From Yamagishiella unicocca (Eukaryota; Chlorophyta; Chlorophyceae; Chlamydomonadales; Volvocaceae): 64,000 nucleotides of DNA. Below, one piece after another: positions 43,243 to 52,508 of this stretch. Under the pieces are notes generated by a model. That model was not told where the DNA came from and did not search any database. It saw only the letters and a program-made list of their open reading frames with translations. The translations under genes and the position numbers were made by a program. Position 1 is the first letter of the stretch, and each line of letters opens with the position of its first letter. The stretch spans positions 483,109 through 547,108 of the forward strand of contig BDSL01000074.1 in NCBI GenBank assembly GCA_003116995.1, written 5' to 3'.

Positions 43243-43295
43243 GTTGTTGTAACGATTACAGTGGGTTCCAGACCAATAGGTAGGACCCTAGTGCT
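43243..43295 (-). mobile_element. LINE-1 family 3'-end fragment
   Basis: Minus-strand terminal block ending CCCACTGTAATCGTTACAAC; about 50 bp only. Confidence 0.65.
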
Positions 43296-44218
43296 GGCTT
43301 GACCTTTCCAGAGCAGTAGCATGCAGCGCCACCGGAAATGCCAGCATAGTAGTAACGCCAGCATTATACTACGCAATTCGTCGCCTATGGTTGGGGGGAG
43401 CTTCCTTGGGCCGCCAGCGCCGGCCCGGTGTCCCCTCGCCTGCACCACTTCCGGAATTGCCCCCTTGCTCGTGCAATGTTCGGTTCTTCTGCCGGTCTAT
43501 CTTGTCGGGGGCGAGCTGTCTTGGCCGCGGCGAGCGAGGTCCCTGTGCCTTCGGGGGTGTCTGCTCAGGTGTGCTGGTCTTGCTGTGGTCCCCCTGCTTG
43601 GGTTAGGCCCGGCTTGCCTCTCTTAAGTCCAGGACATGGCCCCCGCCCCTTCTTGTCCTGGGTAAACCGGGCTTGAGGTCACCTAAACACTTCATTTGTT
43701 GCGTCGTGAGGTATCTTAGGTCCCCAGCCTGTATCGTGAGGCTGCGTACCAGTGTAGCGCATTCGCGCGGTTTTCTCAGCTGGCGCTGTCTCGCATGGCC
43801 CCCCGTCTGCTACCATACTTTTACAGCGAACCCAATTTGGTACCATGCACATGCTGCTATTCCTCTTACGTTGTAGGGAAGTGTGAGTTGCGCTCGTGTG
43901 GCCCACCTGCTCTAAAAAACGCCCGTTAGAGGGATCCCTTGATAAGCATCTGCCAGGTGGCAATCCTGTCCGTTCGCGGCTGCTATTTCCCGGTCCATTT
44001 GCGATCTTTTTGCGCACAGCTTCCCAGCCCCCGCTGTAAATTTCGTGTACTGGGGACTTTTATTCTGCTCCCGGCCGAGCGGAAATGCGGCCCGTCTCAG
44101 CTGTTTCTCCGGCCACTACATTTCGGCATCGGCGGTAGAATGTACGGGCTCGGTGCTCAAGTAGCACGGTCTCGGCCCTCACGACATACGATCTCGGCTT
44201 TTTTCAGCAGGGAATGGC
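43296..44218. other. Upstream region of the gypsy element; LTR not identified
   Basis: The 5' LTR, if present, should be here, but its partner is outside the window so it cannot be delimited. A CGGCATCGGCGGTA word occurs at about 44125 and again near 44363 within similar surroundings, hinting at a repeated leader. A TTTTTTCAGCAG stretch just before the ATG at 44219 could be a 3' splice site. Confidence 0.3.
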
Positions 44219-45934
44219 ATGTCGAGCATCCTCCGCGATGCCTCCCGACGCTCGCTTGTAATTTTGCCATTTAGAAGTGTCCGTCCTGTAATCGGTCATT
44301 TGGCTCTGCGTTCCGTCTGTGCTGCTCGTCCGACTCGTGTACACACGCTAAAATCGGCATCGGCGGTAGTTTCATACGGTCTCGGATGGGGAAAATCTCG
44401 CTACAATGGTCTGCACAAGCATGCTGGCATCACGGGTTCACAGCATGGGTTATCCCAGGACACTGAGATGCTAGAGCCTCCTTCCTTGCCTGAATGGCCG
44501 GATAAGCCGGTACGTGTGCATCGATCAATTTTCTTGAAGCTGCAAAAGCTTTCTAAAAGGCAATTTGTATTCGACGCTACGTGTAACGGAACGGAATCGC
44601 TCTGCCCTCTGTCGCCACTCCCGTGTACGTCATTTCTCACTCACGACGTCGGCAACCACCACGTTTGGGCAAGCCCTCAGTACTCGGAAATTCCGGAGTT
44701 CCTCAAACACTATGAAGCCTGCAAAAGCAAGGCTCCTGACGCAACAAGTGCAGTCTTTTTGGTGCCTAAACGGCCCGACATTCAGCAACTATTCACCTCT
44801 CGCCACTGGACCCTGCTTCGTGAATTTGACCAAGGCTCTCATCTCTTCGCAGTGCGTGAGGCTAACGGCGGCCACTCTGACTTAGGCCCCACCCCCGTTC
44901 CCATGCAAGCCTGGTTAAACCCCTGCGGCGTTCAAGCAAGTTGCTCCTCGCTAAATAGCGATGATTCATCCCTGATACTGCAAATGCGTATTGGCGGCCT
45001 AAGAGCCTCAGCCCTGATTGATACAGGTGCCTCCCACGTCTTGCTATCGCAAGCATTTGTCGAAAAACTCGGCCTCCGCCCTACCGCAAGCCACGTTACT
45101 TCGTGTACTTTGGGCGATGGTGCTAACTCAGTACCACTCCTCGGACAAATTACAATTACTTGTCGTGTCAAAGACTTCCGCTGCGAGCTCAACGCTCTCG
45201 TCATACCTCGATTACTCCACGGCTTCGACCTCATTCTCGGTAGTCAGTGGCTCTCCTCGCATAAAGCGATCCTCGACTTCAACACTGGCTCGTGCACGGT
45301 CCGGCGCAACGGCCGCTCCCACAAGCTACTAAGTACCAACAAGTCCTTGCCGCCATCCATGGCTGCCCTCCGTGCTAAAACTGCACTGGACGCAAACGCG
45401 CCCACAACTCCACTCATCTCTTTAAAGCAGTTTAAACGCCTTCAGAAGAAGGGCAATCGCTGCTTCACGGCGCTCATACAGAGCGACCTCATGGCTCAAC
45501 TAGCCGCTACCACTGCTACGGAGTCCGCGCAACCGGACCCATCACTGGTAAATCCAACAGAGCTTAATGCCCTTCTCGAGTCCTACAAAGACTTGTTTGA
45601 GCCGCTAAACCAGCTGCCGCCCGACAGGGAAGTCGGTCACACAATCCCGCTAATCGAAGGGTCACAACCACCCTACTCGCGGCCTTACAGGCTATCTCCC
45701 GTAGAGCAAGATGAGCTAAAACGGCAAATCGATGACTTGCTCGCGAAGGGGTTCATTGAGGAATCCAAATCACCGTACGGAGCACCGGTCCTCTTCACAC
45801 TAAAGAAAGACGGCTCCCTGCGCATGGTTCTTGATTATCGGAACCTAAACAAAATCACGGTTAAGAACCGATATCCGCTGCCCAACATCACGGATCTGCT
45901 TGACAAAATGTCCGGCGCCACATGTTTCTCGTTT
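44219..45934 (+). pseudogene. Gypsy polyprotein, N-terminal part (protease and start of RT)
   Basis: Starts at ATG 44219. Residues about 118-215 (FDATCNG, then VWASPQYSEI and AVFLVPKRPD) resemble the methyltransferase-like fold segment with a PPY/PPF motif that also ends the DIRS pol ORF; this resemblance is tentative. The aspartic protease motif LIDTGASHVLL has Asp at residue 268. RT begins at about residue 470 (EVGHTIPL, then SRPYRLSP, LRMVLDYRNLN) and is cut after GATCFSFA by the inverted repeat of DIRS copy 1; the residues after that are insertion sequence. No CCHC gag was recognised upstream. Broken by insertion. Confidence 0.8.
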
Positions 45935-46059
45935 GCAGAAGTGCGAATCACTCGTCCAACCGTACGAGACTGAATTAGTGTGGCGCGAATCCGCGCGGTA
46001 GAGCGGAGTTCCGACTGGATCGCTCCAATCCTGTAACCTCCACGCTTCTCTATCCCGCC
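45935..46059. repeat. Left 125-bp inverted terminal repeat of DIRS copy 1
   Basis: Begins GCAGAAGTGCGAATCACTCG and matches the complement of 55103-55227 base for base in a by-eye alignment. Confidence 0.9.
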
Positions 46060-46079
46060 GGAACGGTAAGTCTCGCACA

Positions 46080-47587
46080 ATGGAAAGAGTGACAGGCCGC
46101 GGGCGGGAGGGCGGGGAACGCGGCGCTCCACAGCCTACCGCGATCCCTTTCCGATCATACGCCGCACCAATGCCAACGTGCCATCGCTGTTCCCTAAACA
46201 TTTATTCCGACAGATATTACGTCATGAACCTCCTCCCATGGAGCGACGAGGCGACCTTGGGCATGCGCCTGTTCTGGCGTGTGCCAGCGCCAACGAACCT
46301 CCCGTCTCCTCCTGCCCCAGCCGCTCCTCTGGTAAGTAAGCTGTTCCCGGCCTCTTCTACTACCACAACTGACGGACCGACCCTCGACAGGTTACCCCGC
46401 CGGCCGCCTTGGGTGGCAGCGCTGGCTACTACCTTCGCCAGCTCAGCGCCCCTCTGCCGGCCCTAGCCAACCCTCTTCCCGCCGGAGCATACGACTCGGG
46501 GCTCTCGCGCGCTCTGGTCCTTCACCAGCAGCAATGGGAGCCTGCCACCTGGCACCGGATCCAGTCCGCTGGGCAGGAGCTGTCGGCGTGGCTCGAGCGC
46601 TCGGAGCGGGCCCTCACCAGCTGTACTCCCGACGACATCTTGGCGTTCATGGAGGAGTCGTGGATCCCCGCCCACCAGGGGCGCCTGCGCGCGGACGGTC
46701 GGCCTTGCGCGGGCACCGTGCAGTCTCAGATTTCCCACCTATCCACTGCCTTCTCCCAGGTCGGTCGGCAGGGTCCGTACCTTTTGGCTACGGGGGCCGG
46801 CAACCCCTGCGACTCGGCTACCGTCAAGGGTTACAGCAAAGGGTACCGCGTGGCCGCCAGCCGCGACGGACACTCCGAGCGGGCCGCCGTACCACTGACC
46901 GCGGCCAAGCTGGCGCAGCTGGCCCACTACCTCCTCGGCCAGGCTGCCACCGCCTCCCGACCCCTCACTCGCGCCGCCTACCTGCGAGATCATGCTCTAT
47001 TCATTCTACTCTGGCACACTAGCAAGCGGGCCCACGACGGGGGCAAACTAACCTTCGATGACCTCCGAGAACCAGACAACGGCAGCCAGCCCTTCAGAGG
47101 TTTGCCCTTACCCCTTCCCGCTGAAGCCGATCCCTACCCCAGTGGTGTCGTGCTTCGCATCGATCAGCTGGGCACCAAGACGTATCGTGCCATCCGTGCC
47201 CCTCCCATCCGCCTCATTCCCGGCCCTGATGCGTCCACCTGCGTCATCCGAGCGCTCGCCCGCTACCTCGCCGCGGTGACCTCCTTGGGAGCCCCGACCA
47301 GTCGCTACCTATTCCGCCCACTGGACCGGACGCAGACCACCTTCGCCGACGGCCCCTTCAGCACCGCCGCCATCGCCGCCCGTCTGCGCCTCCATTTGCA
47401 GACGGCGGGTTTATACGAGGGCGAAGCCGCACACAGCTTCCGCCGTGGCTCCCTCCAGCACGACGCCGCGACGGGTGCCACCCTTCCCGATCTCCATGCC
47501 CGAGGTCAGATCCGCTCACCGGCCACCCTGCAGCTCTACCTCCATCCGACCCGCCACGAGGGTCCGCGGGCCGCCGGCCCAGCATGA
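46080..47587 (+). CDS. Tyrosine recombinase (DIRS-type integrase), two exons
   Basis: Exons 46080-46331 and 46391-47587; intron 46332-46390 (59 bp, GTAAGT...GACAG), phase 0 on both sides, giving 482 residues. ATG 46080 sits in good context (CACAATGG) just inside the left inverted repeat. Catalytic residues of the lambda-integrase family are visible: Arg297 in HTSKRAHDG, the H-x-x-R box HSFR (His432, Arg435) and the nucleophile Tyr467 in LQLYLHP. The N-terminal half would be the core-binding domain (WHRIQSAGQELSAWL). The enzyme should insert a circular DNA copy by strand exchange rather than by DDE chemistry. All catalytic positions are intact, so the gene may be functional. In canonical DIRS elements this gene follows pol. 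Confidence 0.85.
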
Positions 47588-47634
47588 CCCGGGGCGCCGG
47601 CGGGGTGCATCGCGTGAGGGGTGGGAGGGCGGGT

Positions 47635-48071
47635 TTCGCGATGATGCCGACTTAGACTGGCTCCTCCCCGGTCATAGCCACTCGGACGTTGGGTAAGAGC
47701 CGTTAATTCGCTATCTTGGTGAGAGCGAATGTAGCGACGAGAGCGATCCTCCTGTCCTCAGCTTCCCGTTACCTAACGGCCACAAGGGCCCGATGGTCGT
47801 ACCGCCATTCGTGGTTCACTCTTAGTGCAGGCCTTATATCTATAGCCATTCCCGAAATACTCATAGATATAAGGCCTGCACTAAGAGTGAACCACGAATG
47901 GCGGTACGACCATCGGGCCCTTGTGGCCGTTAGGTAACGGGAAGCTGAGGACAGGAGGATCGCTCTCGTCGCTACATTCGCTCTCACCAAGATAGCGAAT
48001 TAACGGCTCTTACCCAACGTCCGAGTGGCTATGACCGGGGAGGAGCCAGTCTAAGTCGGCATCATCGCGAA
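47635..48071. repeat. Perfect palindrome: two 209-bp arms around a 19-bp spacer
   Basis: Arms 47635-47843 and 47863-48071 are exact reverse complements as aligned by eye; spacer AGCCATTCCCGAAATACTC at 47844-47862. The right arm recurs at the very start of DIRS copy 2 (57056-57264). It lies between the recombinase gene and the gag leader, where the two ends of a linear DIRS element would meet in a circle. Confidence 0.95.
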
Positions 48072-50289
48072 GTCCATCGGCACCTATATCGCGAAGTTCT
48101 TCAGTGGCAGTCTGCGGTCGCACACGGGCTCGACACCTTTGCGGTTCTTCCTCGAACTCTGCACGTCTTCGCGCCATGGTAAGTGGCGGGGCGAACACGG
48201 GGTGGGACTTCCGGGAGGCCAGGCGGCTGTTGCCGGCCGCGCGCCGAGGACGCAGCCGCGCAAGGTGGTTTGGCGGGTCGTGATAGGCGGGGGCTAAGGG
48301 GACAGCTAGAGGGAGGGGCAGGCCGTTAAGAACTCGTGGGCCCAATAGCTTGGGACGGGAGATGGTGGTGAATCGAATGGCGCCCGGGGATCGCGACGCC
48401 CGGACCCAGGATAGAGTAGTGTAGGAATTTATTAGGTAGTAGGCAGGCTTGGGTGGGCCGCTATCGGAGCTTGAAGCCATGGAGACGTGAGGCTGGCGGG
48501 GCGCCACGTGGCGTCCCTGCTCGTAGCCCGGTGGGCCGTCGGAGCGCGGCCTGGTGTGCTCATTTCGCTGACTTGTTTGTTGTATGATGTATTTGCCTTG
48601 CTTGTAGACCTGTGGGCTGGTGGTTATTGTAGCCCGGTGGGCCCGTCTGGCGAGTGGCCCGGCGGGCCCGTCGGGCGTGGCCCTTGAGGGCCTGTGCGCT
48701 TGTCGCCCGGTGGGCCTGTCTTGCTAGTAGCCCGGTGGGCCTGTCTTGCTCGTAGCCCGGTGGGCCTGTCTTACTTGTAGCCCGGTGGGCCTGTCTTGCT
48801 TGTCGCCCGGTGGGCCTGTCTTGCTCGTAGCCCGGTGGGCCTGTCTTGCTCGTAGCCCGGTGGGCCTGTCTTGCTCGTAGCCCGGTGGGCCTGTATTGTT
48901 TGTCGCCCGGTGGGCCTGTATTGTTTGTCGCCCGGTGGGCCTGTCTTGACTGTCGCCCGGTGGGCCTGTCTTGCTTGTAGCCCGGTGGGCCTGTAATGCT
49001 TGTAGCCCGGTGGGCCTGTCTTGCTCGTAGCCCGGTGGGCCTGTCTTGCTCGTAGCCCGGTGGGCCTGTCTTGCTTGTCGCCCGGTGGGCCTGTCTTGCC
49101 TGTCGCCCGGTGGGCCTGTCTTGCTTGTAGCCCGGTGGGCCTGTCTTGCTTGTAGCCCGGTGGGCCTGCTTTGCTTGTAGCCCGGTGGGCCTGTCTTGTC
49201 TGTAGCCCGGTGGGCCTGTCTTGCTCGTAGCCCGGTGGGCCTGTCTTGCTTGTAGCCCGGTGGGCCTGTCTTGCTTGTAGCCCGGTGGGCCTGTCTTGCC
49301 TGTAGCCCGGTGGGCCTGTCTTGTCTGTAGCCCGGTGGGCCTGTCTTGCTCGTAGCCCGGTGGGCCTGTCTTGCTTGTAGCCCGGTGGGCCTGTCTTGCT
49401 TGTCGCCCGGTGGGCCTGTCTTGCTCGTAGCCCGGTGGGCCTGTCTTGCTTGTAGCCCGGTGGGCCTGTCTGGCTCGTAGCCCGGTGGGCCTGTCTTGCT
49501 TGTAGCCCGGTGGGCCTGTCGTTTCTGACGCCCGGTGGGCCTGGTGGGCATGTCGCCCGGTGGGTCCATGCTGATCGCCCGGTGGGCCCGTCTTGCGTGT
49601 AGCCCGGTGGGCCTGTCTTGCTTGTCGCCCGGTGGGCCTGTCGTTTCTGACGCCCGGTGGGCCTGTCTGGCTTGTCGCCCGGTGGGCCGCCTTGCCTGTA
49701 GCCCGGTGGGCGTGTCTCCCGTGGCGCCCGGTGGGCCTGCCTTGAGAATAGCCCGGTGGCCCGGCCCGGCGTGTCGCCCTGTGGGCGCGGTCGGGCGTGT
49801 GGTCCGGTGGGCAGTTCGGTCTCAGGACCCGGGGCGCGGTCGGGCATGTGGCCCTGTGGGTCTGGCTGGCTGGTAGCCCGGTGAGCCTGTCTGGCGGGGT
49901 CCGGTGGGTCAGCCGCGCGCGGCCGAGCACGCCGGCTTGTGAGTCGCCCGGTGGGCCGTTCTGTCGGGTCGCCCGGGGGGCCGGTATTGCGAGTGGCCCA
50001 GTGGGCCTGCAGGCCGCGGCCCGGTGGGCGCGGTCTGGCTTGTAGCCCGATGGGCAAGGTTTAGCGGGCGCCCGGTGTATCCGTCCTGAGGATAGCCCGC
50101 GGGCTGCGGGTAGACCGTGGGCCGGTCCGGCTTGGCGCTCCGTGAGCGAGCCTGGTGGGCCGGCTGGAGGGTCGGCCAGTGAGCCCCGCGGGAAGTGGTC
50201 CGCGGGCGCAGTCGATTGCAGAGCGGGAGCGTCAGTCTCGCGGGTTGCACAGTCACTGACAGGAGTGCCGGCCGCTGCGACTGCAGGGT
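48072..50289 (+). promoter_or_regulatory. Leader and putative large intron of the DIRS gag gene, containing the minisatellite
   Basis: An ATG in strong context (GCGCCATGG, 48176-48178) is followed at once by a consensus donor GTAAGT (48179). A CTGCAG acceptor (50281-50286) precedes the gag frame by one codon, and the phases match. The intervening DNA is mostly the 25-bp minisatellite. Without splicing the gag frame could start at ATG 50290. RNA evidence would be needed. Confidence 0.45.
48526..50060. repeat. 25-bp minisatellite, about 42 regular units (core 48697-49760)
   Basis: Unit core CCCGGTGGGCCTGTCTTGCT followed by variable TGTAG/CGTAG/TGTCG. Units become irregular toward both edges. 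The minus strand of the unit has no stop in any frame, so long minus-strand frames (up to 456 codons) arise without coding meaning. Confidence 0.95.
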
Positions 50290-52407
50290 ATGGACGAGGC
50301 TACGCCTGAGCGTACGCCCAAGGCCAAGTCGAAATCTGGTCATCGGTCGCACAAGCAGCCGGCTGGGCCGGAGGGGGCGGGAGGGGTGCTCGCACCGCCT
50401 AACCCGCCACCAGGAGGTCAAGGCCGGGTGGGAGCTCAGGAGCGAGCGCGTGTCGGTGACACGGATAGCGCGGCGGGGCGCCGCCTTCGCGCGATGTTAC
50501 GAGGTCCGGCGCCGGATATCCCGGAGGACGTGGCGGGAGGCCCCTCACGTGTGCCGGCCGCGGCTGCGCGGGAGGGGGCGGAGCCCGGGGGCGATGCAGA
50601 CGGGGCGGGTCTGGCTGCGCGGCAACCCGTGGGGGTGGCTCGCGGGTCAGGGGAGGATGTGCAGCTGGTGGGGTCGTTCTCCGCCGCGGGCGGTCAGGCC
50701 CGGGGACCGGAGCAGCAGGAGGCCGCGGAGCTCGGGGTTTTGAGGCAGGAGGCTCTGAAGAGGCCTAGGGAAAGGGTAGCCGTTCCGCCGGAGCGAGGGG
50801 CGTTGCCGCGGTTCCGGTCGTCAGCTAGTTCCGGGAACCCTAGGATGGAGGCTCGTTCGGAGCGGAGGATGGGGGAGCCGGGGGTGAGGATGGGGGAGCC
50901 CGAGGAGGGCCTACAGGAGGCGTGGGCAGCGGCGGCGGTCGCAGTTCGCGCGCAAGAGCGGCTGCAGCGCGAGTTTGACGCGTACAAAGTGGCGGTGCGT
51001 GCGCCACTGGTTGGGACAGGTCTAGGTGCAGAAGGCAGGGCGGACGAGGGGCCGCGAGCCGACGGGGCGGGAAGGGACGCCCCGCCGCGAGAGGAGTTAA
51101 GGGGCGGCCCGGCTACCCTCGGTCTGGGAGGCGGCCCGGCGGCGTTGCGGCGGCCGGGCATTTTGATTCCGATGGAGCCCTCGGTTGCATCGGTCGATCG
51201 GGCGTGGCTGGTGCCGTACGAGCCGGCACACGTGGAGGATGCCACTCGTTACGCGAGCACGTACCACACGGCTCGCGATATGGTTACGGTGGCGGCTATC
51301 TATAGCCGCCATGCGGAGGTGGCGGTGGGAGCGCTAGGCGGTGCGGCCGGGGTGGATACCGAGGTTGCGAGGGCGGCAGAAGTGTTCGGATACTGGCTCA
51401 CAAACCAGGTCCGGGGGCCGCTGACGTCGGCCGGGATCGAGCTCGATCGTGTGTTGTTCACGTGCTCGGGCGGGGCGCCTGTGCGGCAGCCGGAGTCGTG
51501 GCTGGGTGAGGGCAGGCGTTTCATGGCCGAGGCGGTCGAGAGTGTGAAGGCCACCCAGGCGTCGCCACGACCCCTGGTGGGCATGGCCCGGATGGTGGGT
51601 GACCTTCTGGCGCAGGGCAATCCCGGACAGGCTGTCCTGACTCAGGTGGTCGCCGCGGCCACACCCCCGGGATCCGAGGGGCGGTGGCCCCGATGCCTGG
51701 GGCGGTTGGTCCAGGAGTGGGGACCGACAGGGGATGCCTGGCCGGTTCCCACCGTCGCTGAGTGGACGGAAGGGGGTAGCCCCTTTGTGATCTCGTTGCT
51801 ACGCCTGCTAGCAGCTATCAAGCGGGCTCATGGCTACCTCGTGCGGCAGCTAGATCGGGAGGCGGAGGGGATGCCGCGGGCGGCGGCGTGGCCGAGTTCC
51901 AGCGGGTTTTTGACCGCGGGCCCTAGTGGGTCGTTGGGTGGGCCGCCGCCAGTGGGCCGGCCCGGGCCGTTCCCGCCTCCCAGCTTGGGCGTGGGCCGGG
52001 AGGATCGGCAGCCGGCCGTGTCTTATGGGCTGGGCCGCCACCTGCACGGCGAGGGGGGTCCCCGGCCAGCGGGGTCCGCGGTCACGGCTCTGAGCCCGGC
52101 GGGCCGTATGGGGATGCCGCGCGAGGAAAGGCCGCCGCGGACCGCCGACGAGGGGTTGCGCGCGAAGGCGCAGGCGAGTTTCGTGTTGCCCCGTTGGGGG
52201 GACCTGCCTCAGGTCACCTTCGACGACTATTTTCAGGCCGCCGTCGCCAATCGTTGGTGCTTCGCCCACGCGGGCATATGTGGGGGTGACCTCGGCGCGT
52301 GCAGGTTGCCGCGCTGCATGCGGGTGCACCCCCCCCGCGAGGTGATTCTCCAGGAAGTGTCCAAGGCCATGGTGTCGGCGCCGCACCGGGTACGCCCCGG
52401 GGGTTAG
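50290..52407 (+). CDS. DIRS gag-like ORF (705 codons)
   Basis: Starts at ATG 50290 or, if spliced, with two extra residues from an upstream exon. The N-terminal 200 residues are Gly/Pro/Arg-rich and basic; a coiled-coil-like Glu/Ala/Arg stretch follows (about 205-235, EAWAAAAVAVRAQERLQREF); the middle is globular with EPAHVEDATRYASTYHTARD. Near the C-terminus a Cys/His cluster (WCFAHAGICGGDLGACRLPR, then CMRVHP) could bind zinc and nucleic acid. This suits a capsid/nucleocapsid role, but direct homology was not tested. It is followed 66 bp later by the RT frame; a phase-matched intron (52390-52493) could fuse the two. Confidence 0.65.
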   Translation: MDEATPERTPKAKSKSGHRSHKQPAGPEGAGGVLAPPNPPPGGQGRVGAQERARVGDTDSAAGRRLRAMLRGPAPDIPEDVAGGPSRVPAAAAREGAEPGGDADGAGLAARQPVGVARGSGEDVQLVGSFSAAGGQARGPEQQEAAELGVLRQEALKRPRERVAVPPERGALPRFRSSASSGNPRMEARSERRMGEPGVRMGEPEEGLQEAWAAAAVAVRAQERLQREFDAYKVAVRAPLVGTGLGAEGRADEGPRADGAGRDAPPREELRGGPATLGLGGGPAALRRPGILIPMEPSVASVDRAWLVPYEPAHVEDATRYASTYHTARDMVTVAAIYSRHAEVAVGALGGAAGVDTEVARAAEVFGYWLTNQVRGPLTSAGIELDRVLFTCSGGAPVRQPESWLGEGRRFMAEAVESVKATQASPRPLVGMARMVGDLLAQGNPGQAVLTQVVAAATPPGSEGRWPRCLGRLVQEWGPTGDAWPVPTVAEWTEGGSPFVISLLRLLAAIKRAHGYLVRQLDREAEGMPRAAAWPSSSGFLTAGPSGSLGGPPPVGRPGPFPPPSLGVGREDRQPAVSYGLGRHLHGEGGPRPAGSAVTALSPAGRMGMPREERPPRTADEGLRAKAQASFVLPRWGDLPQVTFDDYFQAAVANRWCFAHAGICGGDLGACRLPRCMRVHPPREVILQEVSKAMVSAPHRVRPGG

Positions 52408-52508
52408 GTCGCTATCGCCAGGGGGGTTCGGACAGGCCGCGTGCGGCGTCGGACGTGAAGGCTTAACCCCTCTTGCGCGGGCCCGCCTTGCAGGTCCCCG
52501 CGGGTGGT

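Noticed and set aside
43296..44218. 5' LTR of the gypsy element
   Set aside because: Suspected, but with the 3' LTR outside the window there is no second copy to compare and no clear primer-binding site, so no boundaries are claimed.
47716..47990. Two identical-looking 73-codon ORFs on opposite strands
   Set aside because: They are the same sequence read from both arms of the palindrome.
48010..48507. 165-codon minus-strand ORF in the DIRS leader
   Set aside because: In copy 2 a single base change introduces a stop after 136 codons; not conserved even between near-identical copies, and it overlaps the palindrome arm.
48697..49760. CRISPR array
   Set aside because: Units are contiguous with 0-3-bp variation and no unique spacers; a minisatellite in a eukaryotic retrotransposon.
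48560..49930. 456-codon minus-strand ORF (and two more in other frames) over the minisatellite
   Set aside because: Arises because the 25-bp unit has no minus-strand stop; equal length frames exist in all three phases and there is no domain or start context.
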